From NCBI GenBank assembly GCA_002914845.1, contig JXTC01000372.1:208624-272623 (forward strand): 64,000 nucleotides of DNA, read 5' to 3'. Numbering within the stretch: position 1 is the stretch's first letter; each line of letters begins with the position of its first letter. Of the stretch, positions 1-11,399 are shown in pieces. Source of the stretch: Trema orientale (lineage: Eukaryota; Streptophyta; Magnoliopsida; Rosales; Cannabaceae). Under the pieces are notes generated by a model. It ran no database searches and was not told where the DNA came from. It worked only from the letters and a program-made list of their open reading frames with translations. The position numbers were made by a program, and so were the translations under genes.

Positions 1-292
1 CCGAATCTCCTCCTCCTCCTCCGCCTCCGCCTCTTTGAATTTCGGCCGCCATTGACGCCGCGTCCGAAACCGCCGAAGAGTGACCCGGAAAGAGCGGGTC
101 GGATCCGAACGCCTGGTGGACCCGATCGTCGATGACGTGGAAGCCTTGATGATGATCGAAAGTAGTACTGGCACTAGTACTGCTCATCATCATCAAGTAA
201 TCCGCCGGAGCAACCAGGCTGTGCGGCGGCGGCGGCGCCACCATTGGCGACTGATCGGAGTAGCAGCCGAGTCCGTACAGATCGTTATCCAT
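1..292 (-). CDS. Class I KNOX homeobox protein, N-terminal part (partial)
   Basis: The minus-strand reading frame opens at the ATG whose complement is at 290-292 and stays open to the window edge, giving about 97 residues. It begins MDNDLYGLGCYSDQ, has a Pro run, a His/Met/Ser-rich stretch and then AASMAAEIQR followed by a Gly run. Class I KNOX proteins of the KNAT2/KNAT6/STM type have a variable N-terminus ending in a very similar '(A)AEIQR' segment just before the KNOX1 domain; the KNOX1, KNOX2, ELK and homeodomain regions would lie to the left, outside the window. Such proteins are nuclear TALE transcription factors that keep meristem cells undifferentiated. The identification rests on this N-terminal resemblance only, because no conserved domain is inside the window. 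An alternative is another protein with a low-complexity N-terminus. Confidence 0.6.
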   Translation of the reverse strand, partial: MDNDLYGLGCYSDQSPMVAPPPPHSLVAPADYLMMMSSTSASTTFDHHQGFHVIDDRVHQAFGSDPLFPGHSSAVSDAASMAAEIQRGGGGGGGGDS

Positions 293-385
293 GGGTTTTG
301 AGCGAGAGAGCGATGAGTGTGACTGTGTGAGTGTGAGTTACTGTACTGAGTTTGGAAGTGTGAAAGTTGAGAGAGTGAGAGAGGA

Positions 386-391
386 TTTATA
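386..391 (-). promoter_or_regulatory. Candidate TATA box of the KNOX-like gene
   Basis: On the minus strand the sequence reads TATAAA, about 95 bases upstream of the KNOX-like ATG. The stretch between it and the ATG is rich in CT/CA on the coding strand (GA/GT on the plus strand, 300-380), as is common in plant 5' leaders. Positional inference only. Confidence 0.4.
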
Positions 392-392
392 T

Positions 393-2003
393 TTTGATTT
401 GGAAATTAATTTGGTGATTTTGTATTTGTTAATTAAAATTTTGATTTTATTTTTTTAAGTGTTACTTATTTGTTTGTTTTTATCTTGGGAAGTGTAAATT
501 TTAGCGTACAAACAAGGAGAAACTGGAGCCTCTCTTAGCAGGGACGAGAGAGAGAGAAAAAATCCCGATGACGAAATCGTCTGCGCATCCGGTAGCGCGT
601 GGGGATCACGCTCGGTTGACTATGGTCAAAAAAGGGAGCCCACGTTTTGTCAACGATGCTCCCATGAATGCCCCACTCCACTTTGCTCCCTCCCAATATA
701 AGTTCATATATACTTTTTTATTTACTTTCTCCTTTTTTTTTTCTTTTAAAAAAAGAAAGAGAGAATATATATATATTATAATTTTTTAAAATTAGGTAGG
801 CAAAAGCATAAGTTAAAGTCAAACAAGTGTCTTGTGATTTGTGCAATAAGGGATCAGTTCCAGATTTATCATTATTTATGGTATAGTGTTGAAGAGTAGC
901 ACTTCTAAATGAGTTAAGTTTAAAAACTATTTCACCAACAACAAGATACTTTGGTAATGTTTTTATTCCCACATTAGGATGAACATTGTTGTTCATTATA
1001 GATAATTCTTGTATTGATCTTATATTTTCAGAATTTCAGATTTATTCTTTGAAAGTAGCAAATAGTAACAAAATTTTCTTCTACCAAGTTATTAATAATC
1101 AATTTCGATATAAACATCACTTCATAAACCTGTCATACATATGAGTGTTTTAATGGTGTCCACATCAACAACAGAATCATGAATCATAAAAGTTGAAAAA
1201 GTGAAACGACTCTAAGAAAATATTAAGACCATAAAGTATTTGCTAAATCTCTAGCTATACGTGCGTCTATGGTCTTTAACAATAGTTATAAAAAAAAAAA
1301 AAAAAAGTCCAATCATACAATGTAACAATCATGAAGAGATTATGCATTTTTTTTTATTTAATAAGGGAGGCCCCCAATTTTAATTAAGAGTGGCTAATAA
1401 CACATTTAGTATAAAATTCAAATCTTATTCTATCAATTCAAAATTAATTTCCTATCAATTTTTTATATATAAAAGTTGTTTCTAAATTTATAGAATATGA
1501 TTCAAATCTTACACTAAATATCTCCTAGGATTTTTTATTTTGATTAATTACATAAATTTATATCAATCCCATTAAACGACAATGCAAATCCCCAAACACT
1601 TTATGATTATCAAGGTGCAAATGTCATGTACCAAGAGCTTACGAGCAAACATTTGATCATTTCGTTACCACATTTCTACTTAGTTTGCATTTTTGCAATT
1701 TTGGTGAAAAGATCAATCAATAGTATTATTTTGTTACTTATACATTCTCATGCGTGACCATCAATTTAGGGATAATTTTTCTTCGAAAACAACGGATTTG
1801 TTACTGTTAACTAATCTGATGGTATAAATTCATAATCTGTGAAAAATGAAAACTATCGGGTCAATATGTGTTAATACGAATACAGAATAAGGTAATAAAA
1901 TAGGAAAAATAACTAAAATATGTATACATATCTCATTTTGACTTGGCAAAGTGCGGTATTTACATTTATGTTTTTAAGAGTTAAAAATAAATTATTTTTT
2001 ATT
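393..2003. other. Intergenic region upstream of the KNOX-like gene
   Basis: AT-rich DNA with A and T homopolymers (1288-1306, 1348-1358). Short open frames here, such as 568-789, have no recognisable content and end in pyrimidine or AT runs. I see no gene. The part next to 400-700 presumably holds the promoter of the KNOX-like gene. Confidence 0.6.
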
Positions 2004-2012
2004 AATAAATTA

Positions 2013-2184
2013 GGGGATGGCTAAGGTAGGGGTGTCCCTACGTAGGGTCATGCTTTAATTATCGTTGGATGAGAATCTGTGGGGAATAACGGGAATCTGT
2101 GGAGAATCTATTTATATACAGATTCTCATCCAACGGTGAATAGACAGGGCCCTACGTATGGGCGCCCCTACTGTAGACGCGCCC
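2013..2184. mobile_element. Mutator-type MITE, copy 1
   Basis: A 172-bp element that folds back on itself. The left end (GGGGATGGCTAAGGTAGGGG) is mirrored by the right end, which reads inward from GGGCGCGTCTACAGTAGGGG. The inner arms GATGAGAATCTGT and ACAGATTCTCATC are exactly complementary. It is flanked by the 9-bp direct repeat AATAAATTA at 2004-2012 and 2185-2193. A 9-bp target duplication with long inverted ends is the signature of Mutator-like elements. It is too short to encode protein, so it is non-autonomous. Confidence 0.85.
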
Positions 2185-2233
2185 AATAAATTAATACAGA
2201 TTTCATTCATATGTCTAATTTAGTTAAAACTAA

Positions 2234-2405
2234 GGGGATGGCTACGGTAGGGGCGTCTCTACGTAGGGTCATGCCTTAATTATCGTTGGATGGGAATCTG
2301 TGGAGAATAACGGGAATCTGTGGAGAATCTATTTATATACAGATTCCCATCCAACGGTGAATAGACAGAGCCCTACGTAGGGGCGCTCCTACTGTAGACG
2401 CGCCC
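2234..2405. mobile_element. Mutator-type MITE, copy 2
   Basis: A second 172-bp copy of the same family, in the same orientation and differing from copy 1 by a modest number of substitutions. It is flanked by its own 9-bp direct repeat TAAAACTAA at 2225-2233 and 2406-2414. Because the target duplication differs from that of copy 1, the pair arose by two separate insertions about 50 bp apart, not by tandem duplication. Confidence 0.85.
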
Positions 2406-2414
2406 TAAAACTAA

Positions 2415-4341
2415 TATAAAAAAAGTAAATTTATCCTCGCTCTAAACTTGTAACTTAGTTATTTTTCTTTAGAAAAAAAAAAAAACCTTATAACCGAACT
2501 ATAATTAACCTGGAATAAAATCGTAGATGTGTCGGAAAAAGAAAAGAAAAGAATAGTCGAGCATACTCTACATTTCTTCTTCTTCTTTTTTTATTTTATT
2601 TAATATTTTAAATCTTTTCTTTTCTTTTTACAGTTAACCACTGTTTAATGGTAATTTGGTCAAGACGTTGCATTTAACCTGGCGGTGGTTCCCACGCACT
2701 GTTCAGAGAGAATTGTGGTTCCCATTTGCCTATTTGGTAAAAAGAACACGCAGAAAAAATTAGACGAAATAAATAAAATAAAATAAAAAGGAATAGAATT
2801 AAGAATGCAAGTAAGGATGTAGTCACGCAAAGTAGTGAGTAGTGACTAGAGATTAGAAAGTCTGCTCAAAGTCTGCTCGAATGACTATGCGATGCCCGGG
2901 AACGTCACCATCTTCTTCCTCACGAAATACCCAACGAATCCAACTCTTTTTTTTTACTTTATTTTTTTTTTAAAATTCAGCAGAGAATAAAATGATCAAT
3001 TTTGTGTAAATATGAAGTTGATTCTCTTACTTTGAGAAAAATATATTTAATTTAGTTTTAATTTAATTAGTTTTAGTATAAAACTTGCTAAAGGAAGTTG
3101 GTTATTCTCTCTAAACATCTTTGTGGTCAAATTGCTTTAATTTAACCTTTTTAATTTTTTTTATTACTGTATACATATAAGTTTATAACTCCCCTTTCCT
3201 TTTATTATTAGCTGCCTCTAGTGATAGTGCCTTTTCCTTTGGGAATTTAAGAATTGTGTCTACAAAAGTTTGCTAAGTCACCTTTGTTTCCGCTGAATAC
3301 CGCAGGAAATAAGATTGCATATAGTTATTTTTATCATTAATTATGAATTCTGAATTTTGATAGGAGTAAATATTTTTTTAAAAATTTACGGTGTTTAGAT
3401 TGGTGACCACGAGTCATTTGGCAAATGACTCATATTAGTTATGTAATATAACTATCCAGGTATAATAATGTGACCATTAAGTCACATAGTCAAAATCATC
3501 GATAATTTGTTCCATTTATTGACTGGAAAAATCGAAATACAAAAAAAAAATCCGAAGTTTCAATCATTCAATATTTCTATTATACTCCCCTATATTCATC
3601 TCTTTCATATTTGGTTGACGAGTATAAATAAACAGTTGCAATAATCACAATCGTCATTTCATTATTATTGTGTTTAAAAAGACAATACGTGCATTATGTT
3701 CCTATTACTATATTTAAGTGTTATGCAAGATGCATGAATGAGGTTACCTTATTCTACACTTAAAAATTGTAGATTTGGGTTTAGTTCGTGTATGTAAAAC
3801 AAAGTGACATAAAGAAAATTTATCAACTAACTGCATGCTAAAAAGACCAAATAATTTACTACAAGGAGACTCATAAGTATAAGCAGATTCTTATTTATAT
3901 TGTCTAAGTGGGATTATACCAACCCCAAATAGTTTTTAGGCACCAATTAATTAAGCTACTAATTTTTGTATATAAAATATTGCAAATATACATTATAGTG
4001 ACAGGACTTTCAGTCTTTGTCGCCATATAATATAAATAATAAATTAATGGAAAAAGTAAAAGTCTAATATAATTTTTATTCTAAACATATATAAACGGCC
4101 GAATTAGAGAGCTGGGAATCGTGATTGGAAGAAACCTTAATGGATTAGAATAAAAACTGATTCTCCACGAGTTTATGTCTCCCAAAGCAATCATAATTGG
4201 AACGCTCCCTCCTATCATATTTCATATCAAAGAGACATATAATATACCAACGTGATATAAAAAATCAAAAAAATTTGAGCACCCTCCTTTTTGTTTAGGT
4301 ACGTAATTACAATGATTTTGTTTCCACTTTTTTTTTCCTAT
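2415..4341. other. AT-rich intergenic stretch
   Basis: No open frame or RNA gene that I recognise. It contains pyrimidine tracts near 2570-2630, A/T homopolymers and scattered short direct repeats. Confidence 0.6.
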
Positions 4342-4547
4342 NNNNNNNNNNNNNNNNNNNNNNNNNNNNNNNNNNNNNNNNNNNNNNNNNNNNNNNNNNN
4401 NNNNNNNNNNNNNNNNNNNNNNNNNNNNNNNNNNNNNNNNNNNNNNNNNNNNNNNNNNNNNNNNNNNNNNNNNNNNNNNNNNNNNNNNNNNNNNNNNNNN
4501 NNNNNNNNNNNNNNNNNNNNNNNNNNNNNNNNNNNNNNNNNNNNNNN
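4342..4547. other. Assembly gap (206 N)
   Basis: A run of N bounded by a pyrimidine-rich tract on the left and a poly-A run on the right. Any open frame crossing it is artificial. Confidence 0.99.
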
Positions 4548-5126
4548 AAAAAAAAAAAAAAAAACCTTATAAGAAAGAGTTCTAGAATAGGTGGTTCCCA
4601 CCCCTACCAAAAAAAATAAAAAACAAAAACAAAATGTTAACTTTTGGTTTACCAAAAAAAAATTTAAAAGAAAAACATAAAATCTCGACTTTTTTTTAAA
4701 ATTTTTTTTGAACAAAGTATCATACAATTACTATACGTAATTGAGGGTGGTGTACTAAGAGATAAGAGTTTTAATTATTTAATATTTTATGAAAATATTC
4801 ATATCAATTCATAAGAGGATATTCTTGTAAATAAATAATTAATTAAAAGGAAAATGGGGAAAGAAAAAAAAAATGACAATAGAGCCACCTATGAAAATTT
4901 AAAATTTAAAATGAGTTAACACCTAGTTGGAAAATATGCTTGCTTAGTTACTTAGTAGTTAGAATTATTGTCAGATATCCCTAAATAATTAAAAGGTAAA
5001 CGCTTGAGCTGAAAAGGTAAATATGTTTCCTGTCATATGAATTTCGTAACTAGTTGTCGGATAATATTATGCTTATATTACTAGTATATTAATTGATATA
5101 TTAAATGGTCTTACAACTTAATAACT

Positions 5127-5815
5127 GAATTTTGGTCTATTTTAAATAAATGTCTATTTTTTTATATATTGTAGCAAGTAGTCGGTATATCAAGAGAAAA
5201 GTTCATAAATATCAATTTTTTAAGCATATTTTTATAAATAATCATTTTTTATTTTTATTTCTCCAATGCCCATTTCTGGAGAAATATATACTACAAGTAT
5301 TTTATATATGAAATGTATACCATGATATATATATATATCTCATGAATAAGAATTATACTTAAAAATTCGATCACATTTTAATATATATACCATAAGCTAA
5401 ATTTACACTGCAAAATATAAACTATAGGCAAACATTTGCATTATAAATATATATTATTGATGTTTTACACGTGAAGTATATACCCATGGGTAAAAATTTA
5501 CATTGTAGATGTATACCGCTTATATTTTATATATGAAATGTACACCGCTTATATTTTATACATGAAATGTATACCTTAAAAGTGGATATTAATTAAAAAA
5601 TAAAAAAAGAGTATTTGTGAAATATAAGGCACAAAAGGGGGTATTTTACACTTCTCGTGTATTAGTGTATGTACCAAGTGTAAAATATGATGTAGCTAGT
5701 ATAAACACTAATATACTCAGTATATAAACTAAAGTTGGTATACAAGTAAATATATCAGGAATAAAAATACATAAACTTAGTTATTTAGCTATAAAAAGAG
5801 AAAGCATATATTTTA
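5127..5815. repeat. Dispersed repeat with a second repeat apparently nested in it
   Basis: The outer parts (about 5127-5190 and 5655-5815) match 8905-9115 in the same orientation, including shared text such as GGTATATCAA and TTAGCTATAAAAAGAGAAA. The middle (about 5195-5640) is missing from the 8.9-kb copy and resembles the reverse complement of about 44,520-44,810, for example the shared stretch around TGGAGAAATATATA. The simplest reading is one old element interrupted by another. The boundaries are approximate and no target duplication was secured. Confidence 0.4.
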
Positions 5816-5824
5816 TTAGGCTTA

Positions 5825-7060
5825 TGAATAGAAAAATCCACTGAACTTGAAATAATTTAGTAAAATTAACCCTGAACTCAATTTTTTGGAGCAAAACCCT
5901 TGAAGTCCCATAATATTATTTCTATTAGAAATGAAAGTGATTCTGTTATTTTTTTTTTACGGTTAAGTCCCCTTTCTTTTATTTGTGGCTTCTAGGTTCT
6001 CATTCTTATATTTTTGTTTCACATTAATTTCTTTTAGCCTTTTATGTCCAAAATTCTCGTTAATTAGCACTTTCCCAAAGCATGCTCATTTCAGGGGTAA
6101 AATTAGAAACAAAAAGAAATTATTATTTAAAAAAATTGGGTTATAGTTTTTATTCAAGATGGAGGGAAGAAATTGAAAAATTTTATATGGGTCCACTATG
6201 GATCTATTTTAATCCAAGTATTCATATATATATATATATATATATGGGCACCAATCCTGTAGTTATTTTTTTTTTACCTATATATAAGTATCGTTTTGGC
6301 TAATTAAAATTTATCATGCATATTTTTTTATAGTAAAAGGTAAAAGAGAGAAATATAGCATTAATAATGTACGTCTTTTTATATACATCATTGTAGCCGT
6401 TAGATCACTATTAGATGATAATCTAACGGCTAGAAAAAAAATATCTACTGGATTGACAACCTATATATATATATGAATACTTGGATCAAAGTAGATCGTA
6501 TTCATATATCTAAAAAAGAGGTACATGAATACCCGGATCAAAATATATCCGTATTAGAACTATATAAAATTTTGACAATATATGCCTCACAAAATTAGCA
6601 ATATATGTCCATAAAATTGGCAATATATTCATATACCTTTCTTCTAGATATATTAATACTTCGACCAAAGTAAATCCATACTGGAACCATATAAAATTTT
6701 TCAATTTCTTACATTTACCATGAAAAAAAATAACCTTATTCTTTAAAAATAATAATATTTTTATTTCTAATTTTACCCCTACTAAGATGAGCATATTTTG
6801 AGCAAATTCTAATTAACGGAGTATTGGACAAAAAATATTACAATGGATTAACGCCAATTAAAAATTTAATAACGAGGACCTATAAGTCACAAATAAAAGA
6901 ATGTGGACTTAATTGTAAGAAAAAATAACAGAAATACCTTTTCTTTTCTAACAGAACTAATACTAGAGGACTTCAGGGAGTTTTACTCTAAAAATTGAGT
7001 TTAGGGTTAATTTTACTAATTTGTGTCAAGTTCATGGGATTTTTATATTAAAAAGCCATT
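5825..7060. repeat. Large fold-back (inverted repeat) element
   Basis: The segment from about 5828 to 6230 is repeated in reverse complement at about 6640-7050. Both arms carry AGTAAAATTAACCCT, the stretch around GGGGTAAAATTAGAAA, and the T-rich tract followed by TTAAGTCC. The centre holds AT microsatellites (near 6225-6246), a shorter inverted pair around 6205-6235 and 6460-6490, and a small hairpin at 6393-6433 (AGCCGTTAGAT against ATCTAACGGCT). There is no coding content. It is probably a non-autonomous DNA transposon with arms of about 400 bp; I could not fix a target duplication. Confidence 0.55.
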
Positions 7061-7479
7061 TTACTATAACAGAGTAAAAAAGACACACTCTAAAATTCTT
7101 ATAGGGATAACTATTCATACCATAATAGAAAATGGCAAACTTAGCACGGAGCGTTTAAATTTTTGTGTAATTATATAAACATAAATATAGTATATTTAAT
7201 ATACAAGTGACATGAAATGCACTTAACATATTATTTAAATATGTTGCATATATTAAATGATACATTAAATACGGTTGATAATTCATGACATTGTGTCGTG
7301 TCGAGATATATGTAAAACGAGAAAATGAGAAACCCAAACATGACGTATTTGAATTTTGTGTCACCAATCATATATGAATTTATAACCAACCAATTTAATA
7401 TATTGGTGTGATAGATGTCAATTTACACTTATATGATGATGACTTTTTCATGTTACTTTGTTAGTTTTTGTGTTATTCT

Positions 7480-8725
7480 AAGCTAATTTGTGTTCCTAAG
7501 GTGTTTTGGAGGTGAAGGAGTGGAAATTGAGCTGAAACAGACTAAAAATAAAAATACTGATTTAAAAGGTGATAAAAATATAAAAATAGAATCAAAAGTG
7601 GTATTTTTGTAAAAACTGAGAATCTGCCAGAGAGTTTGCACCGTGGCGCCAGAACTCAAGCGTCGTGGTGCCAAGAATTGAGAAAAATGTGGTTTTTCCC
7701 CTTACTTAAGTTGTTTTGATGCCCTAGGACTCTGAATTTGCATAAGACTCGACCTAAACACCATCCTGATCTATTTTTTTTTATATATAAATAAGACCCT
7801 CTACACCAGTTGGAAACAAATCTAAGACACCTTAGACTCACAAAATCACATTGAAGATCTAGAATTAGAGAGAGAAAGGATGAGAATCTTGGAGCTGCAG
7901 GCATTATCTATGTTCATTCTTTCTCTTTTCTTTAGTTTTCTTTGCTATTGATTCTAACATAATGGATTTGTTGTTTATTCTCATATACATACTAGATTAG
8001 GCTCTAGGTTAGGTTAATGGTGATTTTGAAGCCTTATAAATGATTGTAGTTTGATTTTCTAGATTTTATGCTGTTGATAATCTATTTAAAGTTGTTTTTA
8101 TTTTTCTATACTTATTTTGTTTTATAGATATACTTGTTTAGGCGTGTAACTAGATGAATATGATATGATTCTATTGCTAGGGTTTGAATTAGACGTTTGT
8201 TATGTTTGAATCTATTAGTAGCAAAGCTATGATTAATATGCTCGTTTGAGGTATTAGCTATAGCAAGGAGAGGAACAGTATCTAGGTTAGAAATCCATGT
8301 TTATATTATTAAGATCTTGATTAGTCAGTCTTTCTATGTTTAATACTTCTGTTAGGTAAATCTAGAATATTTTCTTAGGTAATCTAATAGGAAGAAATTG
8401 GCTATGACATTTATCTAATTAATATACAACTTAAGGAAAGAACGCGGTTATTGCACATTTGTGGATTACCTAGGATTGGTAACTTTAATAGATAGTTAGG
8501 TATGAAATTTGGTAATTAATTAGATTAGCACGAGTATTTAGTGATGGAGAATGAAATTATTTTATACTTTTATCTTATATTTTCTTATTTGCTTAGTTTT
8601 AGTTTTAGTTTATAAATCTCCATAACTATAGGATTAATAGTTGAATAGTTAGACCATTTCCTCATAGGACTGACCTTTCTTACCACTGCAATAGGTTATA
8701 CCAATTTACTAGGTTGAGCTAGGAT
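7480..8725 (+). repeat. Probable degenerate solo LTR or LTR-retrotransposon remnant
   Basis: This stretch has the look of a long plant Gypsy LTR: a leader with GGTGTTTTGGAGGTG, a CGTGGCGCCAGAACTC-type tract, a possible transcribed leader after a TATATAAATAAGA box at 7783-7796, then long A/T-rich text and an end resembling 'aggactgacctttcttaccactgc'. No protein domains and no second LTR were seen. The call rests on general resemblance to Tat/Athila-type LTRs, so confidence is low and the ends are approximate. Confidence 0.3.
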
Positions 8726-8904
8726 AAAAATATAGAGGTTAAATAATTTGACTGTTTAAAAACACACCAGGTGACGTGCTGACATGACACACTTAACGCA
8801 TTCTTTAAATAGATCGTGTTCAACTTGACACGACTTGCTAACTTAGTAAGCATCTAACTTAATTATTTGTATCCAATTTAACTTGTCAATTTTGAACATG
8901 ACCA

Positions 8905-9115
8905 AATTTGGACTCATTTTAAGTAAATATCTATGTTTCAGATGTTGTAACAAAATGACCGGTATATCAATGTCCATACTAACTGTAAACTATAATGTAC
9001 TTAATATAAATACTAATATACTCATTACATAAATTAAAACTGGTATATAAGTTGATATACCAAGTATAAAAATACATGTACTTGACCATTTAGCTATAAA
9101 AAGAGAAAAACGACC
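8905..9115. repeat. Dispersed repeat, uninterrupted copy
   Basis: Matches the two outer segments of 5127-5815 in the same orientation, without the central 450-bp block found there. Non-coding. Confidence 0.4.
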
Positions 9116-10598
9116 ATTTATTAAAACGAAGTGTTAAAAAAAAAATGACACGTACTCTAATTTCTCAATATTTCATTCTACCTAGCATAACATACTAATT
9201 AACCTATCATCTTTTAGCATGTTTTTTAGATAATTTATCTTTTAACATGTTAATTGATCCAAATTGCACATTGTTGGAATTTTAATGATAAACTTAAAAA
9301 ATGGGAATATTTCATATTACCAATACAACTAATAAACCAAATTAATTAAACAACCATAAACTAACTTCTATGCCAAAGTCAATTTATTAATTGTGTTAAA
9401 TGGGTCAATTTTTGAGTTTCGTGGATTAACTTGATTTAACCTATTATTTACTTGTGTTTAATAGTGTATAACCCATTTTGACTTGTATTGTTTAAGAGAA
9501 ACCTAAACTTATTAATTTTGTATAGATTTCAAGTCATATTATTGTGTCTTAACCTAAATTGTCATCCTTAACATTCTGACATTTATCAAAAGTAAACAAG
9601 AGCATACATTTATTTTAATAACTGTTGAAAATTGGCCATTCTCCTAAAGGAACTTTTTTCATGTTGCTTTTTATTTTTCAGAAGTGATTTTAGCAAAATG
9701 GTGAAATTCTTTAAAAAAATGTTCTTTTCTCAAACTTATGTAGTAAGAAAGCCAAATATATCAGTTGATATATTCTGTAAAAGCTAATTGGTATACTTAA
9801 TTTATAAACTGGATCTAATATATTAATTAATAAACTCAATATAAAAACTAAAAGGAAAATAGACTTTTAGGTGATGGTCTTTGGTTGGAATAAATGGACA
9901 ATGGAATGGAATTCTCATTCCTAAAATGACTCATTTCTTTGTTTAGTTTAAAATGGACTTATTCCTATAATAGACTAGCAAAGGAAACTTAGCTCCATCT
10001 TACCCATTTATATTTTGGAAACTTAGCTCCATCTTTACCATTCATATACTCTTTTTCTAGTTTGAGTTTCATCATCCTTTTTTTTTTCTCTTCAATTGTA
10101 ATTTTTGTTTTGATTATTCATTTATTTTTTAATCTAAAACATTATTTGAAAGAAAATTAAAAATACTAGTAGATGTAGATTGCACAATGTAAAGGCCATA
10201 ATTTGCTTTAGATCTATATTTGGAAATTCTGGATTTCATTTATTCTGTCAATTATTTTGTTGAAGATATTTGGGATTTAAATTATTCTTTTTGATTCAAA
10301 AAGTTAGTATGTTACTAGAAACTAAAAGTTAGTATGTTATCAGACATCAAAAAGGATTAATTTTGTTACTCGAAACTAAAATGGTTTCGAATAACTAAAT
10401 TAGTTTCTAGTTTCTAGCAAACCAAATTAGTTTCAAGTGGTATTTTTCTCTATTTTTTTTTTCAAATTACTTCCTCCTCTAGTGCCACTGCCCTCCCTCT
10501 GGTGTCGATGGTCTCAAGAGTAGTTGGCCTCAATCCTAATTGATAAATAATAGTTCAATTCAAAAAAAAAAGAAAAGAAATTAAGATAAAATAAACAC
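9116..10598. other. AT-rich intergenic stretch
   Basis: No gene seen. There are short local repeats, for example 'ggaaacttagctccatctt' occurring twice near 9987-10035 and 'aaaagttagtatgtta' twice near 10299-10340. Confidence 0.5.
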
Positions 10599-10600
10599 TC

Positions 10601-10748
10601 ACTGGTATACATTGACTCCTTCATTGGTTGCAACTTTAGCCATTGCCTCCACCAGATTTGGTCGCTTTGGACTGATTAAACCAGCAAAAGAAAGTATCTG
10701 TGCATCGATATAAAATCCCTCCAGAAGATTGTAGTCCATCAATAAATG
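10601..10748 (-). pseudogene. Exon-like fragment of an unrecognised protein gene
   Basis: On the minus strand an open stretch of about 49 codons (HLLMDYNLLEGFYIDAQ ... NEGVNVYQ) ends at a good donor, A|GTGAGTG. The Gypsy element is inserted at its upstream edge. If the element and one copy of its CCTAC target repeat are removed, the minus strand reads TTTTGTAG|G directly into this frame, which is a plausible splice acceptor. Composition is protein-like, but I do not recognise the family and found no companion exon nearby. It may be a gene broken by the insertion or an older gene fragment. Confidence 0.35.
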
Positions 10749-10753
10749 CCTAC

Positions 10754-11369
10754 TATTGTGCGATTTTAAATCTACATCATTAGTCAACGTCAAGAAAGGA
10801 AAGTCAACGACCGAATTAAATGCGTTAGGTCGCATATGTGCTTTTATGATAGAGGTGCGACCTTCTCCGAATAAGTTAAGTGCTACCAGCATAAAGAAAA
10901 AACTAGATCAAGCTTCTTCAAATGGGTAATCAACAAAGAAAAGGAAACGAGCTTCTGGATGGAGATCAAGTAATCCATTCTATTTATTAGTTATTACCCA
11001 CTTTTATGTTATTATCCGAAATTGTATTTTTTGATTATCTACTTACCTGTTTTCACAATTAGAAAACATTGAGCCACTCTCACCTAAATAAAGGGGCCTC
11101 AGTCTTATTATGGATCACGATATAATTATCTTACAATCACTTCAGTGTACATTCTCTGTAATTCTCTCTTTGCTCTTACCTTGAGACTTAGAAAAACTCT
11201 TGTAATTCTCTAGAAAATAGTGAAGAACAGTGGATGTAGGTTCATCTTTTTTGGGACTGAGCCACTATAAACTTCTTATCTCTTTATTTTGCTTTATTCT
11301 TCAATTCTTTTCACAACAAGCTGCATCTGCAATTTTCTAAATTCGTTGTTGACAAAACCTCTGTCAACA
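10754..11369 (+). repeat. Left LTR of the Gypsy element
   Basis: 616 bp, matching the right LTR with scattered substitutions by eye. The first bases read TATTG where the right LTR has TGTTG, so the terminal G has mutated to A. It contains a CTATATAAAGG-like box in the right copy (near 22,961-22,970; CTAAATAAAGG here), a candidate retrotransposon promoter. The base after it starts ATTGGTGCTAGAAGGAGG. Confidence 0.92.
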
Positions 11370-11370
11370 A

Positions 11371-11387
11371 TTGGTGCTAGAAGGAGG
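11371..11387 (+). other. Candidate primer binding site
   Basis: TTGGTGCTAGAAGGAGG lies one to two bases after the left LTR. It carries TGG, complementary to the CCA end of a tRNA. I could not name the tRNA from memory. Confidence 0.55.
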
Positions 11388-11399
11388 CTATTCTAGTAA

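Noticed and set aside
568..996. Open frames 568-789 (+) and 718-996 (-)
   Set aside because: They overlap each other across a pyrimidine/A-rich tract and show no protein-like motif.
4291..4727. Open frames on both strands across the N run
   Set aside because: They consist mainly of undetermined residues and poly-A/T flanks, so they are gap artefacts.
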